The notes under the pieces are model-generated. The model saw only the letters and a list, made by a program, of their open reading frames with translations. It did not search any database and had not been told where the DNA came from. From NCBI GenBank assembly GCA_946185835.1, contig CAMHKW010000002.1, positions 1-64,000 on the forward strand: a DNA stretch of 64,000 bases, given 5' to 3'. Positions within the stretch are counted from its first letter, which is position 1. Each line of letters opens with the position of its first letter. Made by a program: the position numbers and the translations under genes. This document shows positions 1-9,411 of this stretch, in pieces. Source of the stretch: an uncultured Bacteroidales bacterium. GTDB taxonomy: Bacteria > Bacteroidota > Bacteroidia > Bacteroidales > Paludibacteraceae.

Positions 1-55
1 TAAAAGCGCTTATTCTTCGCCTATTATAAAAGCGCTTATTCTTCGCCTATTATAA
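1..55. repeat. Two tandem copies of a ~27-bp unit downstream of clpB
   Basis: The unit contains AAAGCGCTT (with the AAGCGCTT palindrome) followed by ATTCTTCGCCTATTAT and is repeated twice without a gap. It lies just past the clpB stop codon, so it is in the 3' flank of that gene. The array may continue beyond the window edge. No function is evident. Confidence 0.7.
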
Positions 56-78
56 ATCTGAGCATTTCTCGTTTTGCA

Positions 79-2211
79 TCAGTTGCTGAACACGAGTTGC
101 GAGTCATGGAGGTCGACGATGACAGGTTTCTTGTGGTCGACTTTACCGGCTATGATGTTCTTCGACAGCTCATTGAGCACAAGCGTCTGCAATGCACGTT
201 TTACAGGTCGAGCACCGAACTGCGGGTCGTAGCCCTCGTGTGCTATATAGTTGATGGCATCATCGGTTACGCGCAGGTCGATACCATTCGACATCAACAT
301 CTTGTGTATGGCAGAAATCTGCAGTCCGACGACTTGCCGTATCTCGTCTTCACCGAGCGGGGTGAACATCAGTATCTCGTCGACGCGGTTAAGGAACTCC
401 GGACGTATCGTCTGGCGCAGAAGCTCCATCACCTGTTGTTCGGTCTGCTGACGGCTGACGTGGTTCTCTTCGTTCTCGCGTATGAGTTGCGAGCCGAGGT
501 TAGAGGTCATGATGATGATGGTGTTCTTGAAGTTAACCGTCCTGCCTTTGTTGTCGGTAAGTCTGCCGTCGTCAAGCACTTGCAGCAGTACGTTGAATAC
601 GTCGGGGTGAGCTTTCTCTATCTCGTCGAAGAGCACCACCGAGTACGGTTTGCGTCGTATGGCTTCGGTGAGCTGTCCGCCTTCGTCGTAGCCTACGTAT
701 CCCGGAGGGGCACCTATGAGTCGGGTCGCCGAGAATTTCTCCTGATACTCAGACATGTCGATACGTGTCATCATATTCTCGTCGTCGAACAGATAGTCGG
801 CGAGAGCCTTGGCGAGCTCGGTCTTACCCACGCCTGTCGTACCGAGGAAGATAAACGAGCCGATCGGACGTTTGGGGTCTTGCAAGCCGGCACGTGACCG
901 ACGGATGGCGTCGCTGACAGCTTTGATGGCTGCATCTTGTCCGATGACGCGCCGGTGTAGCTCTTCCTCTAAGTGCAACAGCTTGTCGCGCTCCGACTGC
1001 ATCATCTTCGATACAGGTATGCCGGTCCAGCGGCTTACTACCTCGGCGATATCGTCTTCGTCGACTTCCTCTTTGATGAGTGTCGTCTTGTCGACGGTCT
1101 CGTTGTTGTCATGCAGCTGCTTCTGTGCTTCTTCTATCCGTTGTTGAGCTTGTGGGATACGTCCATACCGTATCTCTGCCACTTTGTTGTAGTCGCCTTC
1201 GCGTTCAGCACTTTCGGCTTCGTTGCGCAGCTGTTCGATACGTATCTTCTCTTGCTGGATGACGTTGAGGTGGTCTTTCTCTTTGTTCCATCGCTCGCGC
1301 ATCTGCTGAGCCTGTGTTTTGAGGCTCTCCAAACGCTCGTTGATGACTTTCAGACGTTCGTCGGTCTTGTCGTCGTGGGAGGCGCTGCGCATCGACGCCT
1401 TCTCGATCTCGAGCTGTTTGATCTGCCGTTCGAGGGTGTCGAGCTCTTCCGGCACCGAGTCCATCTCCAAACGCAGCTTGGCGGCTGCCTCATCGACGAG
1501 GTCGATAGCTTTGTCGGGAAGGAAACGGTCGGTGATGTAACGCTCTGACAGTTGCACGGCAGCCACTAAGGCATCGTCTTGGATACGTACCTTATGATGG
1601 TTCTCGTAGCGCTCTTTCAGTCCTCGCAGTATACTGATGGTGGCTGCCTCATCGGGCTCGTCGACCATGACGATTTGGAATCGGCGTTCGAGGGCTTTAT
1701 CCTTCTCGAAGTATTTCTGGTATTCGTTCAGAGTGGTAGCACCGATGCAGCGCAAGTCGCCTCGTGCCAACGCCGGCTTGAGGATGTTGGCGGCATCCAT
1801 GGCGCCTGCCGTCTGTCCGGCACCAACAAGGGTATGTATCTCATCGATGAAAAGTATTATTTCGCCGTTCGACGATATCACCTCGTTGATGACCGACTTG
1901 AGTCGTTCTTCGAATTCACCTTGGTATTTGGCACCCGCGATGAGTGCACCCATATCGAGCGAATATAGTAGTTTGCGTTTCAGGTTCTCGGGCACGTCGC
2001 CTCTGACGATACGGTGTGCCAAGCCTTCGGCGATGGCTGTCTTACCTACACCCGGTTCACCTATCAGTATAGGGTTGTTTTTCGTACGACGACTCAGAAT
2101 CTGCAATACTCGCCGTATCTCTTCGTCACGACCTATCACAGGGTCGAGCTTGCCTTGCTTTGCACGTTCGCAAAGGTTGATAGCAAATTTCTGTAAGTTT
2201 TCGGTATTCAT
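79..2211 (-). CDS. clpB: ClpB-type disaggregase lacking the N-terminal domain
   Basis: AAA+ protein disaggregase of 710 residues that would solubilise aggregated proteins in the cytoplasm together with DnaK. The first AAA domain has Walker A GEPGVGKT at residues 51-58 and Walker [10 protein letters not shown] near 120. A long charged coiled-coil M domain (about 250-380) identifies ClpB rather than ClpC or ClpA. The second AAA domain has GTTGVGKT near 456. Full-length ClpB is about 860 residues; this protein starts where the linker to AAA-1 normally begins ([14 protein letters not shown]), so the whole Clp N domain is missing. The upstream DNA is a tandem repeat and shows no remnant of that domain. 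The product resembles the short ClpB isoform that other bacteria make by internal initiation. Family call very secure; start codon fairly secure. Confidence 0.95.
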   Translation of the reverse strand: MNTENLQKFAINLCERAKQGKLDPVIGRDEEIRRVLQILSRRTKNNPILIGEPGVGKTAIAEGLAHRIVRGDVPENLKRKLLYSLDMGALIAGAKYQGEFEERLKSVINEVISSNGEIILFIDEIHTLVGAGQTAGAMDAANILKPALARGDLRCIGATTLNEYQKYFEKDKALERRFQIVMVDEPDEAATISILRGLKERYENHHKVRIQDDALVAAVQLSERYITDRFLPDKAIDLVDEAAAKLRLEMDSVPEELDTLERQIKQLEIEKASMRSASHDDKTDERLKVINERLESLKTQAQQMRERWNKEKDHLNVIQQEKIRIEQLRNEAESAEREGDYNKVAEIRYGRIPQAQQRIEEAQKQLHDNNETVDKTTLIKEEVDEDDIAEVVSRWTGIPVSKMMQSERDKLLHLEEELHRRVIGQDAAIKAVSDAIRRSRAGLQDPKRPIGSFIFLGTTGVGKTELAKALADYLFDDENMMTRIDMSEYQEKFSATRLIGAPPGYVGYDEGGQLTEAIRRKPYSVVLFDEIEKAHPDVFNVLLQVLDDGRLTDNKGRTVNFKNTIIIMTSNLGSQLIRENEENHVSRQQTEQQVMELLRQTIRPEFLNRVDEILMFTPLGEDEIRQVVGLQISAIHKMLMSNGIDLRVTDDAINYIAHEGYDPQFGARPVKRALQTLVLNELSKNIIAGKVDHKKPVIVDLHDSQLVFSN

Positions 2212-2340
2212 AGTCGTAAGTTTTTAGTTTCGTTGTTGTTATCTTATTCCGACTCTTGTTGGTGGCTTGAGCCGGTTCGACTATGTGAGGTCAATTCTTG
2301 TACCAAACCGCCTATGTCTGCCATTTTGGCAGATTGCGGG

Positions 2341-2524
2341 TGGCTGCGGTGCGCATGTTTCGTCTGCGGTGCGCATGTTTCGGCTGCGGTGCGCATGTTT
2401 CGGCTGCGGTGCGCATGTTTCAGCGGCGGTGCGCATGTTTCGGCTGCGGTGCGCATGTTTCGTCTGCGGTGCGCTTGTTTTGGCGGCGGTGTGCATGTTT
2501 CGGCTGCGGTGCGCTTGTTTAGGC
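2341..2524. repeat. Nine-copy 20-bp tandem array between clpB and the lysozyme gene
   Basis: Nine consecutive 20-bp units of the form CGGCTGCGGTGCGCATGTTT run from 2341 to 2520, with a few substitutions (cgtctg, cagcgg, gcgcttg, gtgcatg). A tenth partial unit follows. All six frames across it can stay open because the unit has few stops, which produces spurious arginine/cysteine-rich reading frames. It occupies the divergent intergenic region, so it lies in the 5' flank of both neighbours. Confidence 0.9.
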
Positions 2525-2542
2525 GGCGGTATATATACCGCC
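2525..2542. repeat. Palindrome GGCGGTATATATACCGCC
   Basis: A perfect 18-bp inverted repeat directly at the end of the 20-bp array. A near-identical palindrome with GACGGT arms lies at 3643-3660, and a GC-armed relative with a CATATATG centre lies at 22300-22317. Together these suggest a small family of intergenic hairpins. Confidence 0.75.
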
Positions 2543-2624
2543 GATCCATCCGCCGATTCTGCCGCCGGCTGTGCGCTTTGTATAAAATAATGTGCCAACC
2601 TTATGTCAGATTACTTTTTTTTTG

Positions 2625-2632
2625 TATCTTTG
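2625..2632 (+). promoter_or_regulatory. -7 promoter element (TATCTTTG) for the lysozyme gene
   Basis: TATCTTTG matches the Bacteroidota primary sigma -7 consensus TAnnTTTG and sits 17 nt before the chosen start codon. No clear TTTG -33 element is visible at the usual distance, so the promoter call rests on the -7 box only. Confidence 0.6.
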
Positions 2633-2649
2633 CATGTCATTACCGAGCT

Positions 2650-3618
2650 ATGTCAGAACAATCGTCATCCAAAAAGCATGCGGCTGAGCACCCCACTGGT
2701 CAATCAAGCAAGCGACCCTCCGGGCAGTCAAGCAAGCAGCCGGTCAAGCAACGCCAGATGCGCTCTGTTGCCCGCCGGAAGAAAAAGCAGACGGGCGGAC
2801 TGAGCCGTGCGCTGCGTATTGCTATCTATACCCTGTCCGGTCTGTTTGTCGTATTTGTGCTGACGGCTTCGCTATTGTGGTATAACGGACTGCTGCCAGA
2901 GCGGGAACAATTGCCGCGACTCAAACAGCGAATATCTGCATTTTTCAGTCATTTTGGCACTTCGCGCCTGCCTGAAGGCGAAGTAATAGGTATCGATGTG
3001 TCTGTCTATCAGCGGCAGATTGACTTCGACAAGCTCGCTTTTCATCACGACAACTCGCGCAAGCTATACACCGAAGCCAAGAGGTATACTACACGTCGTG
3101 AAGTAGACTTCGTGATAGCCAAAGCCACCGAGGGGTCTTCACATAAAGATAAGTACTACAACTATAACCGTTTGAAGGCACACGAAAAAGGTATACCCTT
3201 CGGGGCATACCATTTCTTCTCTGCCGGCTCGTCGGCTGTAGGGCAGGCAAATAATTTCATACGTGTGGCAAACCTTCAGAAAGGCGACTTAGCGCCGGTG
3301 CTCGATGTGGAGCCATATAAGAATCAGTTTCCGGCTGTAGATAGCGTGGTCAGTTGGCTTCGGCAAGTAGAGAAGTACTATGCCGTTGCGCCTATCGTCT
3401 ACACCAATCAGTATTGCTACGACAAGTATTTTGCCTCTGACAAACGTTTCTCTCGTTACCATTTCTGGATAGCCCGCTATGGCGGTCAAGAGCCGTCGCA
3501 TACGCACCTGTTCTGGCAGGCAATGGACAACGGCAAGATGGCAGGTATCAAAGGGGCTGTCGACATCAACGTCTTCCGCGGCTCAAAGGAAGAGCTTTCG
3601 CTATATACCATAAGGTGA
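2650..3618 (+). CDS. Membrane-anchored GH25 family lysozyme-like hydrolase
   Basis: Predicted N-acetylmuramidase acting on peptidoglycan in the periplasm, 322 residues. The start at 2650 was chosen because it follows a -7 box; a longer open frame upstream only reads through tandem repeats. The N-terminus is a basic, Ser/Gln/Lys-rich cytoplasmic tail of about 50 residues, followed by one membrane helix (about 52-76). The GH25 barrel begins at GIDVSVYQ (about 115-122), where the first catalytic Asp lies. Further landmarks are FVIAKATEG, FGAYHFF and VLDVEPY (about 217-223), with the acidic pair expected in the active site. It stands alone, divergent from clpB. Signal-anchor topology suggests a wall-remodelling enzyme held at the inner membrane rather than a secreted toxin. 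Confidence 0.9.
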   Translation: MSEQSSSKKHAAEHPTGQSSKRPSGQSSKQPVKQRQMRSVARRKKKQTGGLSRALRIAIYTLSGLFVVFVLTASLLWYNGLLPEREQLPRLKQRISAFFSHFGTSRLPEGEVIGIDVSVYQRQIDFDKLAFHHDNSRKLYTEAKRYTTRREVDFVIAKATEGSSHKDKYYNYNRLKAHEKGIPFGAYHFFSAGSSAVGQANNFIRVANLQKGDLAPVLDVEPYKNQFPAVDSVVSWLRQVEKYYAVAPIVYTNQYCYDKYFASDKRFSRYHFWIARYGGQEPSHTHLFWQAMDNGKMAGIKGAVDINVFRGSKEELSLYTIR

Positions 3619-3789
3619 CACACCGGTATCGCTTGTTTCGTAGACGGTATATATACCGTCTGTATAACAGAAAACTCTTGTCGCACTGTCGGTACATCAT
3701 CCAGCAGTAGCGTAGAGACGAGGCTCCGACTCGTCTCACATCAACCCGACGACTTATATACCGTCTGTATAACCGTTGTCGAGTCCGGC
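3619..3789. repeat. Intergenic repeats: TATATA palindrome and GAGACGAG palindrome
   Basis: This gap holds the palindrome GACGGTATATATACCGTC (3643-3660), two copies of a TATACCGTCTGTATAAC string, and near 3711-3740 one copy of the element GTAGAGACGAGGCTCCGACTCGTCTCAC. The latter is the same sequence found four times in 52427-52684. No gene is seen. Confidence 0.75.
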
Positions 3790-4278
3790 TTATTTGGCGG
3801 ATTCTTGGTGGTATACCTCTCGGTAGGTGTGTAGCGAGAGGTTGTCGCTCACGTATTTATACGCTGTCACGTTCTCGAAGCCCATTGCCATGATGAAGGC
3901 GAGCTCCATGTCGAAGACGCAGTCTTTATACGGCGACGAGAGTACAAAGTCGACATTGGTGTAGCATGGCGCTTCGATAAAAGACATGTCGCTGTCAACC
4001 GTCGGTTTGCTATCGCCGCGGAGGGTGAGCTTAGGCTCCTGATAGCTCACGTTAGGGTGGTGCAGACGTGCCTCTGTCACTCTCACCCACGAGCCTATCT
4101 TGAAGTTGGCAGAACCCGCATAACCGATGTTCACTATCTCGCGGTCGCGAGGCAGGTCCTTAAGACTGAGGTAGATATTAAGTGCGCCGACGCCGGTCTG
4201 CAGCACCTCTGATAGAGGAAAGAGCTTGCGCACAAGCTCAAGCTCTCCCTCTTCTGCTATGATAATGAGCGGTGTCAT
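3790..4278 (-). CDS. Compact nucleoside phosphorylase-fold (nucleosidase-like) protein
   Basis: A 162-residue protein with landmarks of the MTA/SAH nucleosidase and purine phosphorylase superfamily: an N-terminal strand TPLIIIAEEGEL, the turn VNIGYAGSANF (about 50-60), CYTNVDFVL, FDMELAFIMAMGF (the position of the conserved ME segment) and KYVSDNLSLH near the C-terminus with the SD pair expected at the catalytic position. Enzymes of this family are usually about 230 residues, so this is a shortened version. It would cleave or bind a purine nucleoside, but the substrate cannot be read from sequence. It follows the 653-residue membrane protein by 17 nt, so the two are probably co-transcribed. 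Confidence 0.7.
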   Translation of the reverse strand: MTPLIIIAEEGELELVRKLFPLSEVLQTGVGALNIYLSLKDLPRDREIVNIGYAGSANFKIGSWVRVTEARLHHPNVSYQEPKLTLRGDSKPTVDSDMSFIEAPCYTNVDFVLSSPYKDCVFDMELAFIMAMGFENVTAYKYVSDNLSLHTYREVYHQESAK

Positions 4279-4295
4279 CTCAGAAGTACCCTTTC

Positions 4296-6257
4296 TTATT
4301 CACCTTCGGCTGCTACTACGTCGGTAGCGGGGGCCGGTTCTACTACTTCTACTGCGGGTTCGTCCTTAGCGAAAGGTGAGGGGCAACCGCAGCATTTGAA
4401 AGCACCGCATAGCCAGAGAATGCAGCATACCACAGCTATCACGGCAAGCCATATCAGACATTTCTTCCACCAAGGCATTTTCTTTTTTGCGAATGGGTCA
4501 TTCGATTTTATTTTCGGATACTTAGGCAGCTGTGTCAGCGTTGCGCCGAAGCCTATGTTGACGAGCGACGACGAGTTGATAGCCCAGCCGTTGGCGTTGA
4601 GCACAGGTGCCAGGTTACGTTTGCGCAGCTTCAGCCATGCCATCACCATCGACGGACCGGAGATGAGGAGCAGTAGCACGAAGAAGAAGATAACCCAATG
4701 ATACCAAGCGGTGAAGGCTGAGAAGAACTCTGCCAATGCGGCACCTATCAAGCCTAACGCCATGCCTATGGCGGCAAAGATACCTGCGAACTTAGCGATG
4801 TCGAAGGGCGGCTTCACCTCTTTGGCAGCACCGGCAGGAGTCTCAGCCGTGGTGGCTATCTTGGTGTTGGCTTCTGCCATCACCTTGGCGTCTTTCTCGG
4901 CTGCACGTTTGTTGATCATGTCTTCTATCGACTTAGCCATCTTGCGGTAAGGGCTCCAGAAGGCCTGACGTATGCTGATGGGGTTGTCGACGATAGAGGT
5001 GACGGTAGCATCCCAGTCGTTGCCGTCGCGGTCGTAGAACACACCGTTTTTGCCGACCATCAGGTTGCTGATCTCGCCATTGGTGACCACAGCCACTATC
5101 TGCATGGTCTTGCCTAACTTCTTGCTATTGCAGTCGCAGAAGAGCAGGTACATGCCACTGGCAGGAGCCTGTGCGGTCTGCTTGCCCATGTCGCTCACTT
5201 TGATACAAAGATCCATGGCACGCTGGTCGATATAGAGTACACCGGCTTGGAAGATGGCTCCGAGTTTCTTGTCGGGGTCGTAGAAGTCCTGGAAGGTGAC
5301 GAAGTTCTTGAGTAACACGTAGAAGTCGCGTTGCAGAAGTATCAGCTTCTCGACAAGTCTGTAGTCGGCTGTGGCTTCGGTGTAGGCAGCGTCGTCGGCA
5401 GCTTTCACTTCAGCCTCTTTGGCTGCCACGGCTTCGGCGTATGCCTGCTTGGCAGCCTTGTAAGCTGCTATCTTGGTGCCGATGGCATCCCACTGCTCTT
5501 CGTCAATCTCGTCGAGGGTGAGCATGCTCGCTATAGCAGCTGTCTGAGCCGACCATGCGGGGTTGATACCTTCTTTTAGTGTGACGATACCTTTGTCGTT
5601 GACACGAGCTAACGGATACGAGGCTATCTCGTCGCCTTTGGCTGTGAGGTCGTCGGCTGAGATGGCTTCGATACGCGACACCTGAACGTCAAGGGCTGAA
5701 GCGGCGTCGGTGTCGAAAGCAATAAGGCGGCAACGCATGAAGTAGTCGCGCATCTTGTTGTTCAGAGCGTCGTAAGCAGCCTCCATGGCGTCGGAGTTCT
5801 GACCGTACGGTAACTCCACATTCGACTCGACAGCGGGAACGGGTGACTCGGGATGTGCAATGGCAGCGATAGCGGCTTCTACGTCACTGAGACTAACCTC
5901 GTCGGCTTCGAACTTGTTAAGTGCTGCAAGCACAGCCTTACCGTCATCGGTAGAGTCGTCGATGTCGCTCTTTCTGATGCTGTCAAGACCGAGGGTCAGA
6001 CGGTCGGCGTCTTTCAGCACGCGGCATAACCACTCCGAGGTGGCTACCACTTCTACCACACGTATCTTACCGTCCTGGTCGATGTCGACAAGAGGCAGAG
6101 TGCGAGGGTCTATCTCCAAACCGGTGGTAGGGCAAGAGAGCACCGTCCACATCTTTTGGTCTAACTCCGACAAGTGACGGATGTCTTCGCCGGTCTCAAT
6201 CTTTACGCGAGTAGCTCCTCCTACTGTCGCGAATTTCCATTTGTAAGCTTTACTCAT
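4296..6257 (-). CDS. Conserved hypothetical protein with calcium-loop-like motif and C-terminal membrane helices
   Basis: A 653-residue protein I recognise only as a type found in Bacteroidales genomes without assigned function. Residues 1-480 look cytoplasmic and acidic. An EF-hand-like loop, DIDQDGKIRVVE, occurs near residue 60, and an Ala/Lys/Glu-rich coiled-coil stretch lies near 265-300. Two hydrophobic helices (about 487-510 and 517-540) and a third (about 605-625) follow. The third runs into a Cys-rich segment (CGAFKCCGCP) and an acidic Pro/Val tail. There is no signal peptide. The single D-x-D-x-D-G loop is not proof of calcium binding. The 17-nt gap to the downstream nucleosidase-like gene suggests an operon. 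Confidence 0.75.
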   Translation of the reverse strand: MSKAYKWKFATVGGATRVKIETGEDIRHLSELDQKMWTVLSCPTTGLEIDPRTLPLVDIDQDGKIRVVEVVATSEWLCRVLKDADRLTLGLDSIRKSDIDDSTDDGKAVLAALNKFEADEVSLSDVEAAIAAIAHPESPVPAVESNVELPYGQNSDAMEAAYDALNNKMRDYFMRCRLIAFDTDAASALDVQVSRIEAISADDLTAKGDEIASYPLARVNDKGIVTLKEGINPAWSAQTAAIASMLTLDEIDEEQWDAIGTKIAAYKAAKQAYAEAVAAKEAEVKAADDAAYTEATADYRLVEKLILLQRDFYVLLKNFVTFQDFYDPDKKLGAIFQAGVLYIDQRAMDLCIKVSDMGKQTAQAPASGMYLLFCDCNSKKLGKTMQIVAVVTNGEISNLMVGKNGVFYDRDGNDWDATVTSIVDNPISIRQAFWSPYRKMAKSIEDMINKRAAEKDAKVMAEANTKIATTAETPAGAAKEVKPPFDIAKFAGIFAAIGMALGLIGAALAEFFSAFTAWYHWVIFFFVLLLLISGPSMVMAWLKLRKRNLAPVLNANGWAINSSSLVNIGFGATLTQLPKYPKIKSNDPFAKKKMPWWKKCLIWLAVIAVVCCILWLCGAFKCCGCPSPFAKDEPAVEVVEPAPATDVVAAEGE

Positions 6258-6315
6258 AATTGTTGGTATTTAGTTGTTGATTGTTCGAATGTATTAATAC
6301 GTACCTGTGTAGCGG

Positions 6316-7782
6316 CTATTTCTTCCATAAGGCACGGGTGAAGAGCAGCAGCACGGTGAATATCTCCAGACGTCCGACCAGCATGACGAATGTCATCACC
6401 CATTTGGCTACTGTCGGGAAGGCGGCGTAGTTGTCGAGCGGACCGTAGTGTCCGATGCTGATACCTACGTTAGAGATGGCGCTGATGGTGGTGCCGATAG
6501 CGTCTTCGAAGTCGATGCCGCAGGCGCAGAATATCAGTATGGTGAGTATGATGGTCATCAGATAGAACATCATGAATGCCATCACGTTGCCGATGGTCTG
6601 CTGAGTGAGCGGCTTGCCGTTGAGCTTGACGGGCAGCACGGCGTTGGGGTGTATGCGTCGTTTGAACTCAGCCCATCCGTTTTTGGCGAAGATGAGTATG
6701 CGCACCCATTTGATACCTCCCGACGTCGAACCGGCACAGGCGCCTGTCACCATCAGGAAGAACACCGTCACCCAGAGTAGAGGTTGCCACGACATGTAGT
6801 TGTCGACAGCGAAGCCCGTCGACGTCACCGACGCCAACACCGTGAACAGACCTTTGCGGAATGCCTCTTCGCCTCCTTGCCACGTGCGCGGCACGGCGGT
6901 GAAGAACAAACCGATACTCACTATCACCGTGGCTACGATAACGGCGTAGGTATACCAGCGGGTCTCCTCGTCGTCGAATAGTTTGCGGGGCTGACCGCGT
7001 AGCACGTATATCAACAAGGCGAAGTTGATACCCGACATAAACATAAAGAAGATGATGACATATTGTATGGCGGGCGAGAAATGCATCACCGAGGTGTTGT
7101 AGGTCGAGAAGCCGCCGGTGGCAATGGTGGTAAGCGAATGGTTGATAGAGTCGAACCAACTCATACCGAAGACGTAAAGCATGATGGTCTCTGCCAAGGT
7201 GAGGAACATATACACAGCCCACAGACGTTTAGCGGTGTCGGCTATCTTAGGACTGAGCTTCTCGTAACTCAGTCCGGTGACTTCGGCGGCATAGAGCTGC
7301 ATGCCGCCTAAGCCGAACATAGGCAGTATGGCGAGCGAGAGCACGATGATACCCATACCTCCGAGCCATTGCGTCAGGCTGCGCCATATCAGCACACCGT
7401 GCGTCATGCTCTCTACGTCGGGTATGATGGTAGCACCGGTAGTGGTGAAGCCCGAGATGGTCTCGAAGAAACTGTCGGTATATGAGTTGATAGCGCCACT
7501 CAGATAGTAAGGAAGCAATCCTAATAGCGAGAACACCACCCATACCAATGCCACTATCACGTAGCCCTCGCGCTCACCCACATGCTCGTCAGCACGAGCG
7601 CCGAGCAGTGTACTCAGCGACCCGAATACAAACGTGATGACGGTAGATACCAAGAACGCCAAGAAGTCGTATTCATGATAACGCAACGACACCAGAGTGG
7701 GTATGATCATGAAAAAAGCCTCGATAAGAAGCAATGCTCCCAAAGTCTTGACTACCAGTTTCCAATTGAAGGTTCGTGTCAT
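6316..7782 (-). CDS. trkH: Potassium uptake protein TrkH
   Basis: Membrane-embedded subunit of the Trk/Ktr K+ uptake system, 488 residues, with about ten membrane helices. All four selectivity-filter loops can be read, each with its glycine: TGFTTTGAT (about 120), ATGGFSTYN (about 222), VTSTGFAVDN (about 318) and ISNVGISIG (about 440). The length is normal for the family. The partner gene trkA lies 34 nt upstream on the same strand, so the pair is an operon in which TrkA, the cytoplasmic RCK protein, gates TrkH. Confidence 0.95.
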   Translation of the reverse strand: MTRTFNWKLVVKTLGALLLIEAFFMIIPTLVSLRYHEYDFLAFLVSTVITFVFGSLSTLLGARADEHVGEREGYVIVALVWVVFSLLGLLPYYLSGAINSYTDSFFETISGFTTTGATIIPDVESMTHGVLIWRSLTQWLGGMGIIVLSLAILPMFGLGGMQLYAAEVTGLSYEKLSPKIADTAKRLWAVYMFLTLAETIMLYVFGMSWFDSINHSLTTIATGGFSTYNTSVMHFSPAIQYVIIFFMFMSGINFALLIYVLRGQPRKLFDDEETRWYTYAVIVATVIVSIGLFFTAVPRTWQGGEEAFRKGLFTVLASVTSTGFAVDNYMSWQPLLWVTVFFLMVTGACAGSTSGGIKWVRILIFAKNGWAEFKRRIHPNAVLPVKLNGKPLTQQTIGNVMAFMMFYLMTIILTILIFCACGIDFEDAIGTTISAISNVGISIGHYGPLDNYAAFPTVAKWVMTFVMLVGRLEIFTVLLLFTRALWKK

Positions 7783-7816
7783 CTGTAATGCTATTTGTCG
7801 GTTAGCTTCGTTGTGG

Positions 7817-9151
7817 TTATCTGAAGAACTTGTCGAGTTTGCGTATCTCGCTCGCGCGGCAGAACACTGCCACCTTGTCGTCGGGCAGAATCTGTGTGTC
7901 GCCGTTGACGAGCACTCCTATGCCGTCGCGTACCAAACCGCCGATATTGACGTTGAAGGGTAGCCCCACGTCTTTTATCTTCTTGCGCGTGATAAGGCTG
8001 TCTTTCTTAGCCTCGAACTCCACTATCTGTGCATCGGCGCTTGTCAGGTTACGGACGTTGAGAACCGACGTGTCGAGCATCATCTGATAGATATACGACG
8101 AGGTGATGGTCTTCTTGTTTATCACGGCACCGATGTCAAGACCTTCGGCAAGAGGGATATAGTCGATATTCTCGATCTCGGCGATGGTACGTTTCACCCC
8201 TAACTTCTGTGCAGCGAGGCAGGCGAAGATGTTAGCTTCGGAGTTCTCGGTCACGGCGATGAAGGCGTCGACATCGAGTATACCTTCTTCTTTCAACGTG
8301 TCCATGTCTCTGCCGTCAGCATTGATGATAAGGGCATTACTAATCTTTTCTGACAAAGCGTAGCAACGCTCTCTGTCGGGCTCTATTATCTTGATGTTCT
8401 TCTCGCTGCCTAATGCCTGAACGGCTTTTTGTGCGATACGTGTGCCTCCTATGAACATGATGTTGTTCACCGAGTGCGAGTCTTTGCCGGATTGTTGGCG
8501 GACATAGTCGATGTTGTCGCGCGTACATACTATGTATACCATGTCGTCGGGCATAATCTCGTCGTTGCCGGTGGGGATGATAGTCTCCATGCCGCGCTTC
8601 ATGGCTACTACTCTGAATAACCCGTGGTTGAAGGCACCCGATGAGAATTTCTTACCTATCATAGGTGCTCCCTCGCGCAGTTTGACAACACAGAGCTCAA
8701 GCACTCCGTTGCACAACGACAGGTGATAGCGCATCCAGTTAACATGCAGAGAGTCGGTTATCTCCTTGGCGGCAAGCACCTCGGGGTAGATAAGGTGGTT
8801 GAGTCCGAGCTCTTCGAACATACGCCTGTTTTCGGGTAGCAGGTATTCGTAGTTGTCGATTCGCGCCAACGTCTTCTTTGCACCTAACTTGTTGGCAAGC
8901 ATACATGCCGTGATGTTAACACTCTCGTGAGGTGTCACGGCAACAAAGATATCTACGTCTCTGACGCCTATGTCGCGCAAGTCGCGCATCGACGTCGGAC
9001 ATGCTACACGGGTAAGCATGTCGTAGTCGGCACTCAGGTCACCCAGACGAGAGGCATCTTCGTCGATAAGACTGATGTCCATATTCTCACGAGAGAGAAG
9101 CTTGGCAAGATGAGTGCCTACAGCACCGGCACCAGCAATGATAATTCGCAT
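7817..9151 (-). CDS. trkA: Trk system potassium uptake regulator TrkA
   Basis: Cytoplasmic nucleotide-binding regulator of TrkH, 444 residues. It has the duplicated RCK architecture. The first Rossmann domain opens with IIIAGAGAVGTHLAKLL (GxGxxG) and an acidic strand end LIDED. The second half repeats the pattern from NIMFIGGTRIAQ near residue 226. Each Rossmann domain is followed by a TrkA-C type domain, the last ending at residue 444. It binds NAD(H) or adenine nucleotides in characterised relatives. It is the first gene of the trkA-trkH pair; in this window a HAD hydrolase gene separates it from dxs. Confidence 0.95.
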   Translation of the reverse strand: MRIIIAGAGAVGTHLAKLLSRENMDISLIDEDASRLGDLSADYDMLTRVACPTSMRDLRDIGVRDVDIFVAVTPHESVNITACMLANKLGAKKTLARIDNYEYLLPENRRMFEELGLNHLIYPEVLAAKEITDSLHVNWMRYHLSLCNGVLELCVVKLREGAPMIGKKFSSGAFNHGLFRVVAMKRGMETIIPTGNDEIMPDDMVYIVCTRDNIDYVRQQSGKDSHSVNNIMFIGGTRIAQKAVQALGSEKNIKIIEPDRERCYALSEKISNALIINADGRDMDTLKEEGILDVDAFIAVTENSEANIFACLAAQKLGVKRTIAEIENIDYIPLAEGLDIGAVINKKTITSSYIYQMMLDTSVLNVRNLTSADAQIVEFEAKKDSLITRKKIKDVGLPFNVNIGGLVRDGIGVLVNGDTQILPDDKVAVFCRASEIRKLDKFFR

Positions 9152-9411
9152 ATAATGTCTATTGTTTATGTTCGATATAAATAAAATCCCTTTTCGTAAG
9201 AACCGTAATTTCTTGTTGTGTATCGCAGAAAAAGTTGAGTAGACCTTTCTCTCCGTTCTGATTAGTAGTCATATATTGTCCTGAAATGTATATTGTGTCA
9301 TCTTGAGGCATAGGTGTACATTTATAATAGGTGTACATCTATAAATCGAGGCAATTACGATACTTAACGTCAGGCTTAAATACTTCGTCTTCAAATAGCA
9401 TAGGATTGATA
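9152..9411. other. Intergenic region between the HAD hydrolase gene and trkA
   Basis: About 260 bp, AT-rich. A short imperfect direct repeat is visible (TAGGTGTACAT twice, near 9310 and 9330). The small reading frames here have no recognisable start context or family features. No clear -33/-7 promoter was identified. Confidence 0.5.

Noticed and set aside
2233-2649. Open frames on both strands through the 20-bp array (Arg/Cys/Ala-rich), including an N-terminal extension of the lysozyme
   Set aside because: They are produced by the repeat itself, which stays open in many frames; the lysozyme start at 2650 has a -7 box just upstream.
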